From the NCBI GenBank assembly GCA_001779455.1, contig MFKE01000019.1:33201-78785 (forward strand): 45,585 bases of DNA, read 5' to 3'. The notes below the pieces were generated by a model, which was not told the origin of the DNA, ran no database searches, and was given only the letters and a program-made list of their open reading frames with translations. Position 1 is the first letter of the stretch. Each line of letters starts with the position of its first letter. A program made the translations under genes and the position numbers. The stretch comes from Candidatus Gottesmanbacteria bacterium RIFOXYB1_FULL_47_11. Lineage in GTDB: Bacteria; Patescibacteriota; Microgenomatia; UBA10105; UBA927. This document shows positions 1-7,500 of this stretch, one piece after another.

Positions 1-243
1 GGGAATAAATGCGATCGCCACACGGATAGATGTTTCCTTATCCGTCAATAATTTTTTCCAATAGAGAAGTAATACGGCGAGGATCGCCCCGAGTTGGATA
101 ATAATTTCAAAGCTTTTTACAAAATCCGTTTCCGTAATTTGTAAAAACGTGCCGGCTAAGATCATGTGGCCGGTTGAGGAGATGGGGAGAAATTCAGTAA
201 TACCTTCAATGATCGACAGGATAACAGCCTGGACCCCGGTCAT
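1..243 (-). CDS. uppP: Undecaprenyl-diphosphatase, N-terminal part (cut by window edge)
   Basis: The first 81 codons read on the minus strand from the ATG at 243-241 with no stop before the window edge. They carry the signature of the UppP/BacA family: an EGITEFLPISSTGH stretch at about residues 13-26, followed by a hydrophobic helix. UppP is an integral membrane enzyme that removes a phosphate from undecaprenyl diphosphate, recycling the lipid carrier for peptidoglycan and other surface glycans. The glutamates of the first motif and its SSTGH segment are the conserved active-site part and are intact. The start overlaps the stop of the upstream secreted-protein gene in an ATGA arrangement, so the two are probably translated in a coupled way. 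The rest of the gene lies outside the window. Confidence 0.95.
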   Translation of the reverse strand, partial: MTGVQAVILSIIEGITEFLPISSTGHMILAGTFLQITETDFVKSFEIIIQLGAILAVLLLYWKKLLTDKETSIRVAIAFIP

Positions 244-647
244 ATGTTCCTGAGCACGTAGCGCTTGATGTAGGTAGCGCCGCCGCGCAGTGTCGCGGTA
301 ACCGTAAGCGATGCATTAGTGATTCCGTAATGCGGTGTGCAGACGCCGTGGCTGCATGTGCCGAAGTACAAATCACGTGATTGACTCCCTCCTCCTGTTG
401 GGATAAATGATCCGGCAACGCCCTGATCAATACCGTTTGCTTTATAGCTGAGCATATAATCAAATCGTGTGACTCCGGGGATGGCGTTGAATGAGACAAC
501 AACACTGTGCGTGCCGCGGGATAGTTTGGCCGAGGAATAGGCCGCCCGTGCCGCACGGATACGTTTTTTAAGTGCATACGCTGGCTGAGGGTTGGTTAAT
601 AGGACAAAAAGCAATATAATGGATACTAATGCGACCAGTTTCTTCAT
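240..647 (-). CDS. Secreted hypothetical protein
   Basis: A 135-residue protein with a clear N-terminal signal peptide: MKK, then a hydrophobic stretch to about residue 20, ending PAYA before a basic segment, which suggests signal peptidase I cleavage near residue 25. The mature part is beta-rich in character (alternating hydrophobic residues around VVVSFNAIPG and LTVTATLRGG) and resembles a fibronectin-III or Ig-like sandwich of about 90 residues. That fold is only inferred. Two cysteines in the pattern CSHGVC could form a disulfide outside the cell. No enzymatic motif is visible. A TGA/ATG overlap links it to uppP downstream. Its -10 box TATACT (659-654), preceded by TG, ends exactly 6 nt before the ATG, predicting a leaderless mRNA. 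Confidence 0.8.
   Translation of the reverse strand: MKKLVALVSIILLFVLLTNPQPAYALKKRIRAARAAYSSAKLSRGTHSVVVSFNAIPGVTRFDYMLSYKANGIDQGVAGSFIPTGGGSQSRDLYFGTCSHGVCTPHYGITNASLTVTATLRGGATYIKRYVLRNI
592..620 (+). promoter_or_regulatory. Promoter for the membrane-anchored protein at 629
   Basis: TTGGTT at 592-597, a 17-nt spacer and TATAAT at 615-620 form a good sigma-70-type promoter. Only 8 nt separate the -10 box from the ATG at 629, so the leader would be about 2 nt. The promoter lies inside the 5' coding part of the divergent secreted-protein gene. The opposing promoter (extended -10 at 662-654, minus strand) lies inside this gene's first codons. Confidence 0.6.
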
Positions 648-1255
648 GGGTTAAGTATATCATTATTGCCGTTTTGGTTCTCGCGGTTACCGGTGCAGGT
701 GGTATCTATTTTTTTCAAAAGAAGCCGCCCGTGATTACACCGGGGGAAGTAGTTATCCCGACACCGACGCCGAACATTGAGTTAACTACATGGACGGATG
801 AGGCGGGATTTTCGTTCAAATATCCGAAGGATTTGTCCGTGAATAAACATGAAGAAGATCCGGATAATTATGCACACGTGGAGCTTACCCACAACGCTCA
901 TCCCGGTAAAATTATTGTATGGGTAAGTGATTTGCCCAAAGGGGTGATAAATCTGGCCACTTGGACGAAATTATCATCATTTGCCGGCGCCTCGGTTATT
1001 GACACAACCCTCGGCGGAGAGCCGGCCAAGAAAATTCTCGCGTCTGCTCCGGTTAAAATGTTGTCAGTCGGGACGATTAGCGACAATCTTCTTTTCAACG
1101 TGGAGGCAACCCTTACCGACAATGAATATTGGGCTGGGGTGCACGACACCATTGTCGGTAGTTTCGTATTTACCGACGCCTCAGATTCCGCGCCTTCTTC
1201 CGGAGGCGCTGCGCCAGCTGGAGAAGCGGCAGACGAAGAAGAAATACTAGAATAA
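629..1255 (+). CDS. Membrane-anchored hypothetical protein, PsbP-like
   Basis: A 208-residue protein with one N-terminal membrane helix (about residues 8-28) and a Pro/Thr-rich linker (TPTPN). A globular domain at about residues 50-180 begins with WTDEAGFSFKYPKDL, the pattern common in PsbP-like or lipoprotein-type extracytoplasmic domains. The tail is rich in Ala, Gly and Glu and probably disordered. There is no lipobox cysteine, so it should be held by the helix with the domain outside. The ATG at 629 is preferred although it overlaps the divergent gene by 19 nt, because a promoter ends 8 nt upstream and any later start would remove the membrane helix. Function is not recognised beyond a possible envelope role. 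Confidence 0.8.
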   Translation: MRPVSSWVKYIIIAVLVLAVTGAGGIYFFQKKPPVITPGEVVIPTPTPNIELTTWTDEAGFSFKYPKDLSVNKHEEDPDNYAHVELTHNAHPGKIIVWVSDLPKGVINLATWTKLSSFAGASVIDTTLGGEPAKKILASAPVKMLSVGTISDNLLFNVEATLTDNEYWAGVHDTIVGSFVFTDASDSAPSSGGAAPAGEAADEEEILE

Positions 1256-1267
1256 CCACCTCTTTTG

Positions 1268-1359
1268 TGGTATAATTACCCTGACCTAGGAAAGAAGTGC
1301 GGAAGGCGGTCTCTTTAGGCACGTGTCCTCTTTAAGTCCTAAGGAGAAAGGAGTCTCAT
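1268..1359 (+). promoter_or_regulatory. Extended -10 promoter and structured leader of the RRM gene
   Basis: TGGTATAAT at 1268-1276 is an extended -10 promoter, giving a leader of about 77 nt (from near 1283), unusually long for this window. CTTTAGG at 1313-1319 can pair over all 7 positions with CCTAAGG at 1338-1344, directly before the purine-rich ribosome-binding region. The same CTTTAGG can instead pair with CCT...AAAG at 1285-1294. The two helices exclude each other, as in a switch. This is seen by eye only and was not folded. Confidence 0.45.
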
Positions 1360-1626
1360 ATGGCAATTAATTTATTTGTAGGGAATTTGCCCTATGCTAT
1401 GGATAACGACAAGCTGTCGCAGCTTTTTGCTGCAGCGGGTACAGTCGTTTCCGCCAAGGTGATCTCTGATAAATATTCAGGGCGATCACGGGGATTCGGT
1501 TTTGTCGAAATGGCAACCGATGAAGAGTCAAAAAAAGCTATTGAAATGTTCAATGGCAAAGATATTGAAGGCCGTGCATTGGTCGTCAACGAAGCCAGGC
1601 CGCGTGAAGAGCGACCGCAACAGTAA
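1360..1626 (+). CDS. Single-RRM RNA-binding protein
   Basis: An 88-residue protein made almost wholly of one RNA recognition motif. RNP2 is LFVGNLP (residues 5-11) and RNP1 is RGFGFVEM (residues 44-51); their aromatic residues stack on RNA bases. After the fold comes a short charged tail ending PREERPQQ, without the glycine-rich extension of many cyanobacterial Rbp proteins. Such small bacterial RRM proteins bind single-stranded RNA and are often linked to cold or RNA-stability control, so a chaperone-like role is likely but not shown here. The ribosome-binding site AAAGGAG lies just upstream of the ATG. The gene stands alone between its own promoter with a long structured leader and a strong terminator. 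Confidence 0.95.
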   Translation: MAINLFVGNLPYAMDNDKLSQLFAAAGTVVSAKVISDKYSGRSRGFGFVEMATDEESKKAIEMFNGKDIEGRALVVNEARPREERPQQ

Positions 1627-1650
1627 GCTTACGTAATTAAGGTTATTACC

Positions 1651-1683
1651 AAAAGCCTCACGGCGTACGTCGCGAGGTTTTTT
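1651..1683 (+). terminator. Rho-independent terminator after the RRM gene
   Basis: The stem spans 1656-1677: CCTC pairs with GAGG and an inner, nearly palindromic arm centred on GTAC continues it, with one mismatch in 11 pairs. Six T residues follow at 1678-1683. An A-run at 1651-1654 means it may also work weakly on the other strand. Confidence 0.9.
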
Positions 1684-1692
1684 GGTGGAACA

Positions 1693-1712
1693 TGGTACAA
1701 TACCGCAGGAGG
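1693..1712 (+). promoter_or_regulatory. Extended -10 promoter and strong ribosome-binding site of the cupredoxin gene
   Basis: TGGTACAAT (1693-1701) is an extended -10 element just after the preceding terminator. A perfect AGGAGG (1707-1712) follows, 5 nt before the ATG at 1718. This site fixes the start there rather than at the in-frame ATG at 1682. Confidence 0.65.
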
Positions 1713-1717
1713 TACAT

Positions 1718-2194
1718 ATGAATAACAAACTATTTATCGGACTCGTTGTGTTGTCGGCCGGCGTTTTAGTTGGATGGTATATGATGAAAGGTCAGCAGGC
1801 ACCCGCAGTAAATACAGAAAATGTCCCTGAAGCGCCAGCATCGGCGGGGTCAAATCTCGGCGCGCCGGGTTCTTTTGAAGGGAGCGGTTCAGGCGGTGTA
1901 GAAAAAGGCGGCGTACAAGCCAGATCTGTGGTTACGCTGACAAATACAGGATTTGCTCCCAGCCCGGTCACGGTAAAAGTCGGGACGACCGTGACGTTTG
2001 TAAATGAGTCAACCGCCATCATGTGGGTGGCATCCGATCCGCATCCTGCTCATACAATACTTCCGGAATTTGATGCGAAGGCAGGTATAAACCGAGGAGG
2101 TACATACGAGTACACATTCGCTAAAGTCGGTACGTGGACGTACCATAATCACCTGAATCCCAGTGCTAAGGGGACGGTTGTGGTGACGGAGTAA
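1718..2194 (+). CDS. Membrane-anchored cupredoxin-like protein lacking the type 1 copper cysteine
   Basis: A 158-residue protein: an N-terminal membrane helix (about residues 5-22), a Pro/Ala/Gly-rich linker, and a C-terminal plastocyanin/azurin-like domain (about residues 70-158). The domain shows FAPSPVTVKVGTTVTFVN, then a PHPAHT histidine pair, and closes with TWTYHNHLNPSAKGTVVV. In classical cupredoxins the last loop is Cys-x(2-4)-His-x(4)-Met. Here the Cys position is held by HNH and the Met by Ala/Lys, so no blue-copper site can form. A His-only metal site is possible. It faces the outside and may handle copper or electrons. Its 3' end overlaps the convergent PBP gene by 29 nt. Confidence 0.85.
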   Translation: MNNKLFIGLVVLSAGVLVGWYMMKGQQAPAVNTENVPEAPASAGSNLGAPGSFEGSGSGGVEKGGVQARSVVTLTNTGFAPSPVTVKVGTTVTFVNESTAIMWVASDPHPAHTILPEFDAKAGINRGGTYEYTFAKVGTWTYHNHLNPSAKGTVVVTE

Positions 2195-4520
2195 CGGAGG
2201 GCGTGGGGATTGGCGCGCACCTGCCGCCGACAGGCTCCGTTCCTTTTACAAAATACTCCGTGCGCCCGAAATAACAGGGAAGCGCAATGATATCTTCGGG
2301 TTTGGGCATAACCTCATCCGGTGTATTTTTTAGAAGTTCCGCCATAATGTCATGCCAGATCGGTGCTGCCCCGGTAACGCCGGACGTAAGATACGGATTC
2401 ATGGGAGCATTATTATTGTTGCCTACCCAAACAACGGTAAGAAGAGACGGTGTGTATCCTATGGTCCAGTTGTCGCGTTTTGAGTCTGTCGTTCCCGTTT
2501 TTACGGCAACGGTTTTACCGGGGATGACGAGGGCGGAATTTGGTCCGAACGCAGACATACGCGCAGTATTATCACTTAATATATTGGTCAGAATCCATGC
2601 CACGCCCGGCGTAACCGCCTGGACGCCGTTTTTGGGGCTGCGTCTTTCCAGTACGCGTCCGGCATAATCGGTCACCTCCAAAATCGGAACAATTGAATGC
2701 CGTTTACCGCCGTCTGCAAGAGATCCATACGCACGCGCCATATCAAGCATGGTTACCTCTCCGCCGCCCAGGGTGAGTGAAAGACCAAACCGTTCGGAAT
2801 TATCCCAAGACTGGATGCCCATTTGTTTTCCTTTCGTAACCATGGCGGGCACCCCGATTTTTGCCAGCGTTTTTACCGCCGGGATGTTATAGGAGTTGGC
2901 TAGTGCATAGCGCAGCGGTACAAATCCGTGAAACTTTCCGTCATAGTTGACCGGCGCGTAGGATGGACTTCCGGGAGTTTTATACACAACCGGTGAATCA
3001 TCCAGGATGGTGGCGGCAGTAAATCCGTTTTCGAGTGCCGCTGCGTAGTTAATTGCCTTTATGGAGCTTCCCGGTTGCCGCAGTGACGTTGTTACATTTA
3101 CATTTCCGTCGTGCGTCGCGTCAAAGTAATCGCGGGATCCGACCATCGCAAGAATTTCTCCTGTTTTAGGACTCGTGACAAGTGCCGCTCCGTTGCCGAC
3201 AGCAAGGGAGGCTAGCGAGTCAATTTGGTTTTTGAGGATATCTTCTACTTTCTCCTGAATAGAAAGGTCAAGTGAGGTAGTTATACGGAGCCCTCCCTGT
3301 TCTACCAGTCTCGGGCCGTATGTTTTTTCGAGCAGGTTTTTGACGTACATGACAAAATGAGGCGCGCGGATAGCGGTGTTTTGCGCAGCGAAGCGGATGG
3401 GGGTAGCAAGCGCTTTTGTCTCCTCTTGCGCACTAATATAGCGATCTTCTTTCATCCTGCGGAGCGTTTCTCTCTGCCGCTCAAATGCTTTTTCCGGATG
3501 AGTTCCGAACGGGGAATATTCGCTGGGTGCTGCCGGTAATCCCGCAAGAAGCGTTGCTTCGGCAAGATTTAGATTTTTGACAGATTTACCAAAATACGTT
3601 TGTGATGCCGCCTCTACACCCCATGCGGTACCGCCATAGGGCACCTGGTTAAGATACATTTCCAGTAGTTGGTCTTTGGTATAAATTCGTTCTGCCCAAA
3701 ATGCGAGGATAAGCTCTTTTAGCTTTCGGGTAAAGGTGACTTCCGGGGAAAGAAGCGCGGATTTGATAAGTTGTTGCGTGATTGTGGATCCGCCCTGAAT
3801 GCGATGGTTTAACACGGTTTCCCGTGCAGCCCGAAGAATTCCGGAGAGGGAAAATCCCGGATGACGGTAAAAATTTTTATCTTCAATGGCAATAGTTGCC
3901 TCTTGGACGAATCTCGGAATGTCTGAAAGTGGCAGAGGGGTACGGTTTTGGTTTGTATAGATTTCGTAAAGAAGAATACCGTTCCGGTCAAAAATTTTTG
4001 TTGTTACCGCCAAATCGCGTCGCGTCAGGAGTTGCGGATTCGGAAGGGTCTGAAGCCATCTGTAGCTTTCGTACGGGATAAGGAAAAACAGTATAGTAAT
4101 ACACATGCCGGCAATAAATGATTTGATTTGCTCCGGTTTGGAAGAAGCCAGTTTGACTGCCGGCTTTTTCCATTTTGGTATTTGAAACTTCGGAAACGAA
4201 ATTTCAGGAAAGGAGACGCGCGGTAACCTAGGTATACCTATGTGCGGTAGTGATATATGGGGAAGATGCAGATAAATTGATGGTTTTTTTCGCGTACGGC
4301 CGGGAATTTTTTTACCTATATCGCAAAGACCCGAAGCGCTTCGGTTAATGTACTGAGCGGTTGTTCTACCCCAGGACTGCAGTAGTCGCCAGAGAAGACG
4401 GAATGGATAACGGATAACGTCACCAACAATGATAAATGCGGTTAGTATAAAGGCGATAAATCGAAGCGCCCAAGTTTCCTGAGATTGTGCTGATTTATTT
4501 GGATTGTTACGGCGGGCCAT
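2166..4520 (-). CDS. Class A penicillin-binding protein (PBP1A type), paralogue 1
   Basis: A 784-residue bifunctional peptidoglycan synthase. The GT51 glycosyltransferase domain has the catalytic EDKNFYRH (Glu213) and GGSTITQQ (243-250). The transpeptidase domain has SSIK (Ser485, Lys488), SYN (543-545) and KTG (674-676), so both activities look intact. The N-terminus is unusual: a hydrophobic segment near residues 18-35, a stretch with proline about every five residues (84-118: LPHIS, LPHIG, ISFP, FQIP), then the usual anchor helix at about 133-150. The start at 4520 is chosen because a promoter sits just upstream and the longer frame would run into the preceding gene. The C-terminus ends in a Pro/Ser/Thr tail. 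It lies 64 nt downstream of its paralogue. Confidence 0.93.
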   Translation of the reverse strand: MARRNNPNKSAQSQETWALRFIAFILTAFIIVGDVIRYPFRLLWRLLQSWGRTTAQYINRSASGLCDIGKKIPGRTRKKPSIYLHLPHISLPHIGIPRLPRVSFPEISFPKFQIPKWKKPAVKLASSKPEQIKSFIAGMCITILFFLIPYESYRWLQTLPNPQLLTRRDLAVTTKIFDRNGILLYEIYTNQNRTPLPLSDIPRFVQEATIAIEDKNFYRHPGFSLSGILRAARETVLNHRIQGGSTITQQLIKSALLSPEVTFTRKLKELILAFWAERIYTKDQLLEMYLNQVPYGGTAWGVEAASQTYFGKSVKNLNLAEATLLAGLPAAPSEYSPFGTHPEKAFERQRETLRRMKEDRYISAQEETKALATPIRFAAQNTAIRAPHFVMYVKNLLEKTYGPRLVEQGGLRITTSLDLSIQEKVEDILKNQIDSLASLAVGNGAALVTSPKTGEILAMVGSRDYFDATHDGNVNVTTSLRQPGSSIKAINYAAALENGFTAATILDDSPVVYKTPGSPSYAPVNYDGKFHGFVPLRYALANSYNIPAVKTLAKIGVPAMVTKGKQMGIQSWDNSERFGLSLTLGGGEVTMLDMARAYGSLADGGKRHSIVPILEVTDYAGRVLERRSPKNGVQAVTPGVAWILTNILSDNTARMSAFGPNSALVIPGKTVAVKTGTTDSKRDNWTIGYTPSLLTVVWVGNNNNAPMNPYLTSGVTGAAPIWHDIMAELLKNTPDEVMPKPEDIIALPCYFGRTEYFVKGTEPVGGRCAPIPTPSVTPSPQPSP

Positions 4521-4529
4521 AGTGGTGGA

Positions 4530-4559
4530 GTTATAGCACAAAAATGAGTCGTAAAACAA
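4530..4559 (-). promoter_or_regulatory. Promoter of PBP paralogue 1
   Basis: On the minus strand TTGTTT (4559-4554), an 18-nt spacer and TATAAC (4535-4530) preceded by TGC (extended -10). The -10 ends 9 nt before the ATG, so the leader would be about 3 nt. The second PBP can thus be transcribed on its own. Confidence 0.55.
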
Positions 4560-4584
4560 GAGGGAAGATGAGTGCGCGTACTGT

Positions 4585-6819
4585 CTATTTAATAAATACC
4601 GGTTTTTCGACAGTGCGTTGGCAATCCAAACACCAGACGGATATCCCATCACGGACGATCTGATGTTCCTGTGTTTCCACATTTGCACCGGGTTTGTTTG
4701 GCTCAACGATATCTCCCGTATCTTTATCTATTACAACTGTTTGTTTCAGATTTTCTCTCTCTGTGGGCACCGTTCCCTTGATAAAATATTCAAATCGAGT
4801 TGCACAGCCGCGGTCTCCCGCGTTTGGATCAGGGTTCGGTGGCAAGAGACCTGTGGTCGTACACACCTGCGCACCGACAATACCGTCGGGTTGTTTGGGC
4901 CAAACGTCAGGTTGTCCGGTAATGGCACGCACCATGAGTTTGTGCCAAATGGGTGCTGCCCCGGATACACCGGACACCAGATATGGATTCATCGGCGTAT
5001 TATCGTTATTGCCGACCCATGTAGCGACCAATACCTGCGGCGTATAGCCGATGGTCCAGTTATCCCTCAGGTCATTGGTAGTTCCTGTTTTGACCGATAC
5101 AGCGCGGTTGGGTATGTACAATTCCGATGCAGGACCAAATGCTGCTTGGCGAGCGTTGTTATCCAGGAGTATATGTGAGATGAGAAACGCAGTTTCTGGT
5201 GATACGACGCGCGGGCCCTGAATAAGAAGTTGCGACATCATATCTTTCCCGAGGTTGGGGTCTTTGTACTGGTCAAGCACTTTCCCATTTTTATCGACAA
5301 CCTTGAGAATCGCAATAAGATCACGGCGTATGCCGCCGTTGGCAAATACGCCGAAGGCGGCGGCCATATCGGTCATATGGATTTCGCCCCCGCCCAGGGT
5401 GAGTGACAATCCATACAGCGACGGATCTTTGAGTGTGGTCAACCCGAAAGCGCTAGCTGAGGCCACCATATCGGTGACCGTATTCATATAGAGCATTTTG
5501 ACTGCAGGAATATTAAATGAATTCCCCAGAGCCATCCGCAGTTGTACAGGTCCGCGGAATTTGCCGTCATAATTTCTCGGGCAGTAGGTGGGTTGGCCGG
5601 GAGAGCTGCCGAAACAGGTAGGCTCATCGATAAACATAGTTGCCGGCGTCACGATGTGCTTTTCCAGGCCGATTGCATAATTGATCGGTTTGATGGAAGA
5701 CCCGGGTTGCCGTAGTGCCGTCGTGACATTAAAGTTTCCCGACGGGCTGGCAAAATAGTCTACCGATCCGACCATCGCAAGAATTTCTCCCGTTGCAGGG
5801 CGTGTGATGAGTGCAGCGCCGTTGGTCACGCGGTAATTTTTGAGTTTAGCGACTTCTGCCGCAACCGTTGACTGCGCATACTCCTGAAGATCCAGATCGA
5901 GGGTTGTCGTGACTTTGAGTCCGCCGCGCTCAACCAGCGCCTCGCCGTATTTTTCAACAAGCTGCTCTTTGACATACATAACAAAGTGAGGCGCCTTTAT
6001 GCCGGATGTTTGTTTATATTCAATAGGAGTGTTTGCGGCTTCGTCTGCTTGACCCTGGGTAATATAACGGTCTTCCGTCATTCTCCGGAGTACTTCCTTC
6101 TGCCGCATTTGAGCAAGTTCCGGATGTGCTCCGAATGGGGAGTATTGCGTCGGCGCCTGAGGGAGACCGGAAAGAAGCGCTGCTTCGGCAAGCGACAGAT
6201 CACGGACGTTTTTGCCGAAATAGCGTTCTGATGCAGATTCGATGCCCCATGCAGTGCCTCCGTAGGGGACCTGGTTGAGATAGAGTTCGAGGATTTTATC
6301 TTTAGGATAGAGAACTTCTACCCATGTTGCCAAAATAATTTCTTTGATTTTACGGATGACGGTCCGCTCAGAGGTGAGGAGCGCAGATTTCACCAGCTGC
6401 TGCGTGATTGTAGAGCCGCCCTGAAGTTGCCGGTGCGTGACATCCGCAACAAGTGCCCGCAGGAGCCCTCCGATGACATTTACTCCGTTATGTTTATAGA
6501 AATCTTTATCTTCTATTGCGATGGTGGCCTGTTGGACGTGTTTGGGGATTTCACTAAGCGGTACCGGCGTGCGGTTTTGATCTGCAAAAATATCAAACAG
6601 GAGTGTGCCGCTCCGGTCATAAATTTTTGTCGCAATCGGAATATCATACCGGCCAAGTTTGGTTGGCGAGGGTAAGTCTTTAAAAATTAAAAGATATGAA
6701 AGGAGAACAAACGCCAGCGGTACTATCCAAAATGCATAAAAAACAGGTGGAAATTTTACCCCTGGTTTTTTTTGAAACAACGCAGTTCGAATGCGTTTGA
6801 TTTGTGTACGGAATATCAT
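4585..6819 (-). CDS. Class A penicillin-binding protein (PBP1A type), paralogue 2
   Basis: A 744-residue class A PBP with one membrane helix at about residues 27-46, then a GT51 domain (EDKDFYKH with Glu103; GGSTITQQ) and a transpeptidase domain with SSIK, SFN and KTG motifs. It polymerises glycan strands and cross-links peptides outside the membrane. The family context is the same as for the neighbour downstream, and the two align over almost their whole length, so they arose by tandem duplication. It lacks the neighbour's proline-repeat N-terminus. It has its own C-terminal extension, with a cysteine pair around a GLLPPNPDPNAGDRG loop and a CLDC motif near the end, suggesting disulfides. 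A -10 box sits exactly 6 nt before the ATG. Confidence 0.94.
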   Translation of the reverse strand: MIFRTQIKRIRTALFQKKPGVKFPPVFYAFWIVPLAFVLLSYLLIFKDLPSPTKLGRYDIPIATKIYDRSGTLLFDIFADQNRTPVPLSEIPKHVQQATIAIEDKDFYKHNGVNVIGGLLRALVADVTHRQLQGGSTITQQLVKSALLTSERTVIRKIKEIILATWVEVLYPKDKILELYLNQVPYGGTAWGIESASERYFGKNVRDLSLAEAALLSGLPQAPTQYSPFGAHPELAQMRQKEVLRRMTEDRYITQGQADEAANTPIEYKQTSGIKAPHFVMYVKEQLVEKYGEALVERGGLKVTTTLDLDLQEYAQSTVAAEVAKLKNYRVTNGAALITRPATGEILAMVGSVDYFASPSGNFNVTTALRQPGSSIKPINYAIGLEKHIVTPATMFIDEPTCFGSSPGQPTYCPRNYDGKFRGPVQLRMALGNSFNIPAVKMLYMNTVTDMVASASAFGLTTLKDPSLYGLSLTLGGGEIHMTDMAAAFGVFANGGIRRDLIAILKVVDKNGKVLDQYKDPNLGKDMMSQLLIQGPRVVSPETAFLISHILLDNNARQAAFGPASELYIPNRAVSVKTGTTNDLRDNWTIGYTPQVLVATWVGNNDNTPMNPYLVSGVSGAAPIWHKLMVRAITGQPDVWPKQPDGIVGAQVCTTTGLLPPNPDPNAGDRGCATRFEYFIKGTVPTERENLKQTVVIDKDTGDIVEPNKPGANVETQEHQIVRDGISVWCLDCQRTVEKPVFIK

Positions 6820-6825
6820 GTATCT

Positions 6826-6858
6826 ATTATATCAAGAACATGAATAAGACTGTATAAT
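6826..6858. promoter_or_regulatory. Divergent promoter pair between PBP paralogue 2 and sodA
   Basis: On the minus strand TATAAT (6831-6826) preceded by TGA is an extended -10 that ends 6 nt before the PBP ATG, so transcription should begin on the A of the start codon. On the plus strand TATAAT lies at 6853-6858, giving sodA a leader of about 18 nt that contains AAAGGAAA as ribosome-binding site. No clear -35 hexamer is visible for either. Confidence 0.6.
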
Positions 6859-6882
6859 AGAGGGTAGAAAGGAAATTACATT

Positions 6883-7500
6883 ATGTATACGTTACCGGAA
6901 TTGCCTTATGCATACGACGCGCTTGAGCCATATATAGATACGCGGACGATGACGGTTCATCACGATAAGCACCATGCGACATATGTGAAGAATCTTAATG
7001 ATGCGCTGGCTCCGATCGGATCGGAGCTGGCTGGTTTGTTTGAGGGTACTCCCGTGGAAGAATTGCTGAAAAAACTTGATGACGTGCCGGAAGCGGTGAG
7101 AACGAAGGTAAAAAATAACGCGGGCGGCCATGCGAATCACAGCTTATTCTGGACAATAATGAGTCCGGTAAAATCCGCTCCAACGGGAAAATTGCTTGAG
7201 GCGCTCAATACTGCGTTCGGAAGCCCTGAAAAATTTCAGGAGGTATTCAGTACTGCCGCGCTCAATCGCTTCGGATCCGGTTGGGTTTGGCTTGTTCTTG
7301 ATGGCGGAAAGCTGGCGATCATGGATACGCCAAATCAGGATAGCCCGGTGAGCGTCGGCGCTACTTCCATTCTCACGCTTGACGTGTGGGAGCACGCATA
7401 CTATCTGAAATATCAAAATATGCGGGCGGACTATATTACAGCATGGTGGAATGTTGTGAATTGGACTGAGGTTGCCCGGCGATTCACTACAGCTTCATGA
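6883..7500 (+). CDS. sodA: Superoxide dismutase, Mn type
   Basis: A 205-residue Fe/Mn superoxide dismutase of normal length, without a signal peptide, so cytoplasmic. It turns superoxide into oxygen and hydrogen peroxide. Ligands, placed by alignment with E. coli SodA, are His26 (VHHDKHH), His86 (GGHANHSLFW), Asp167 and His171 (LDVWEHAYY). The outer-sphere glutamine comes from NQDSP (Gln152), while the position used by Fe enzymes in the GGHANH segment is Gly; both point to manganese. The frame ends in ATGA shared with the next gene, a PP2C phosphatase. Having SOD suggests at least occasional exposure to oxygen. Confidence 0.96.
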   Translation: MYTLPELPYAYDALEPYIDTRTMTVHHDKHHATYVKNLNDALAPIGSELAGLFEGTPVEELLKKLDDVPEAVRTKVKNNAGGHANHSLFWTIMSPVKSAPTGKLLEALNTAFGSPEKFQEVFSTAALNRFGSGWVWLVLDGGKLAIMDTPNQDSPVSVGATSILTLDVWEHAYYLKYQNMRADYITAWWNVVNWTEVARRFTTAS

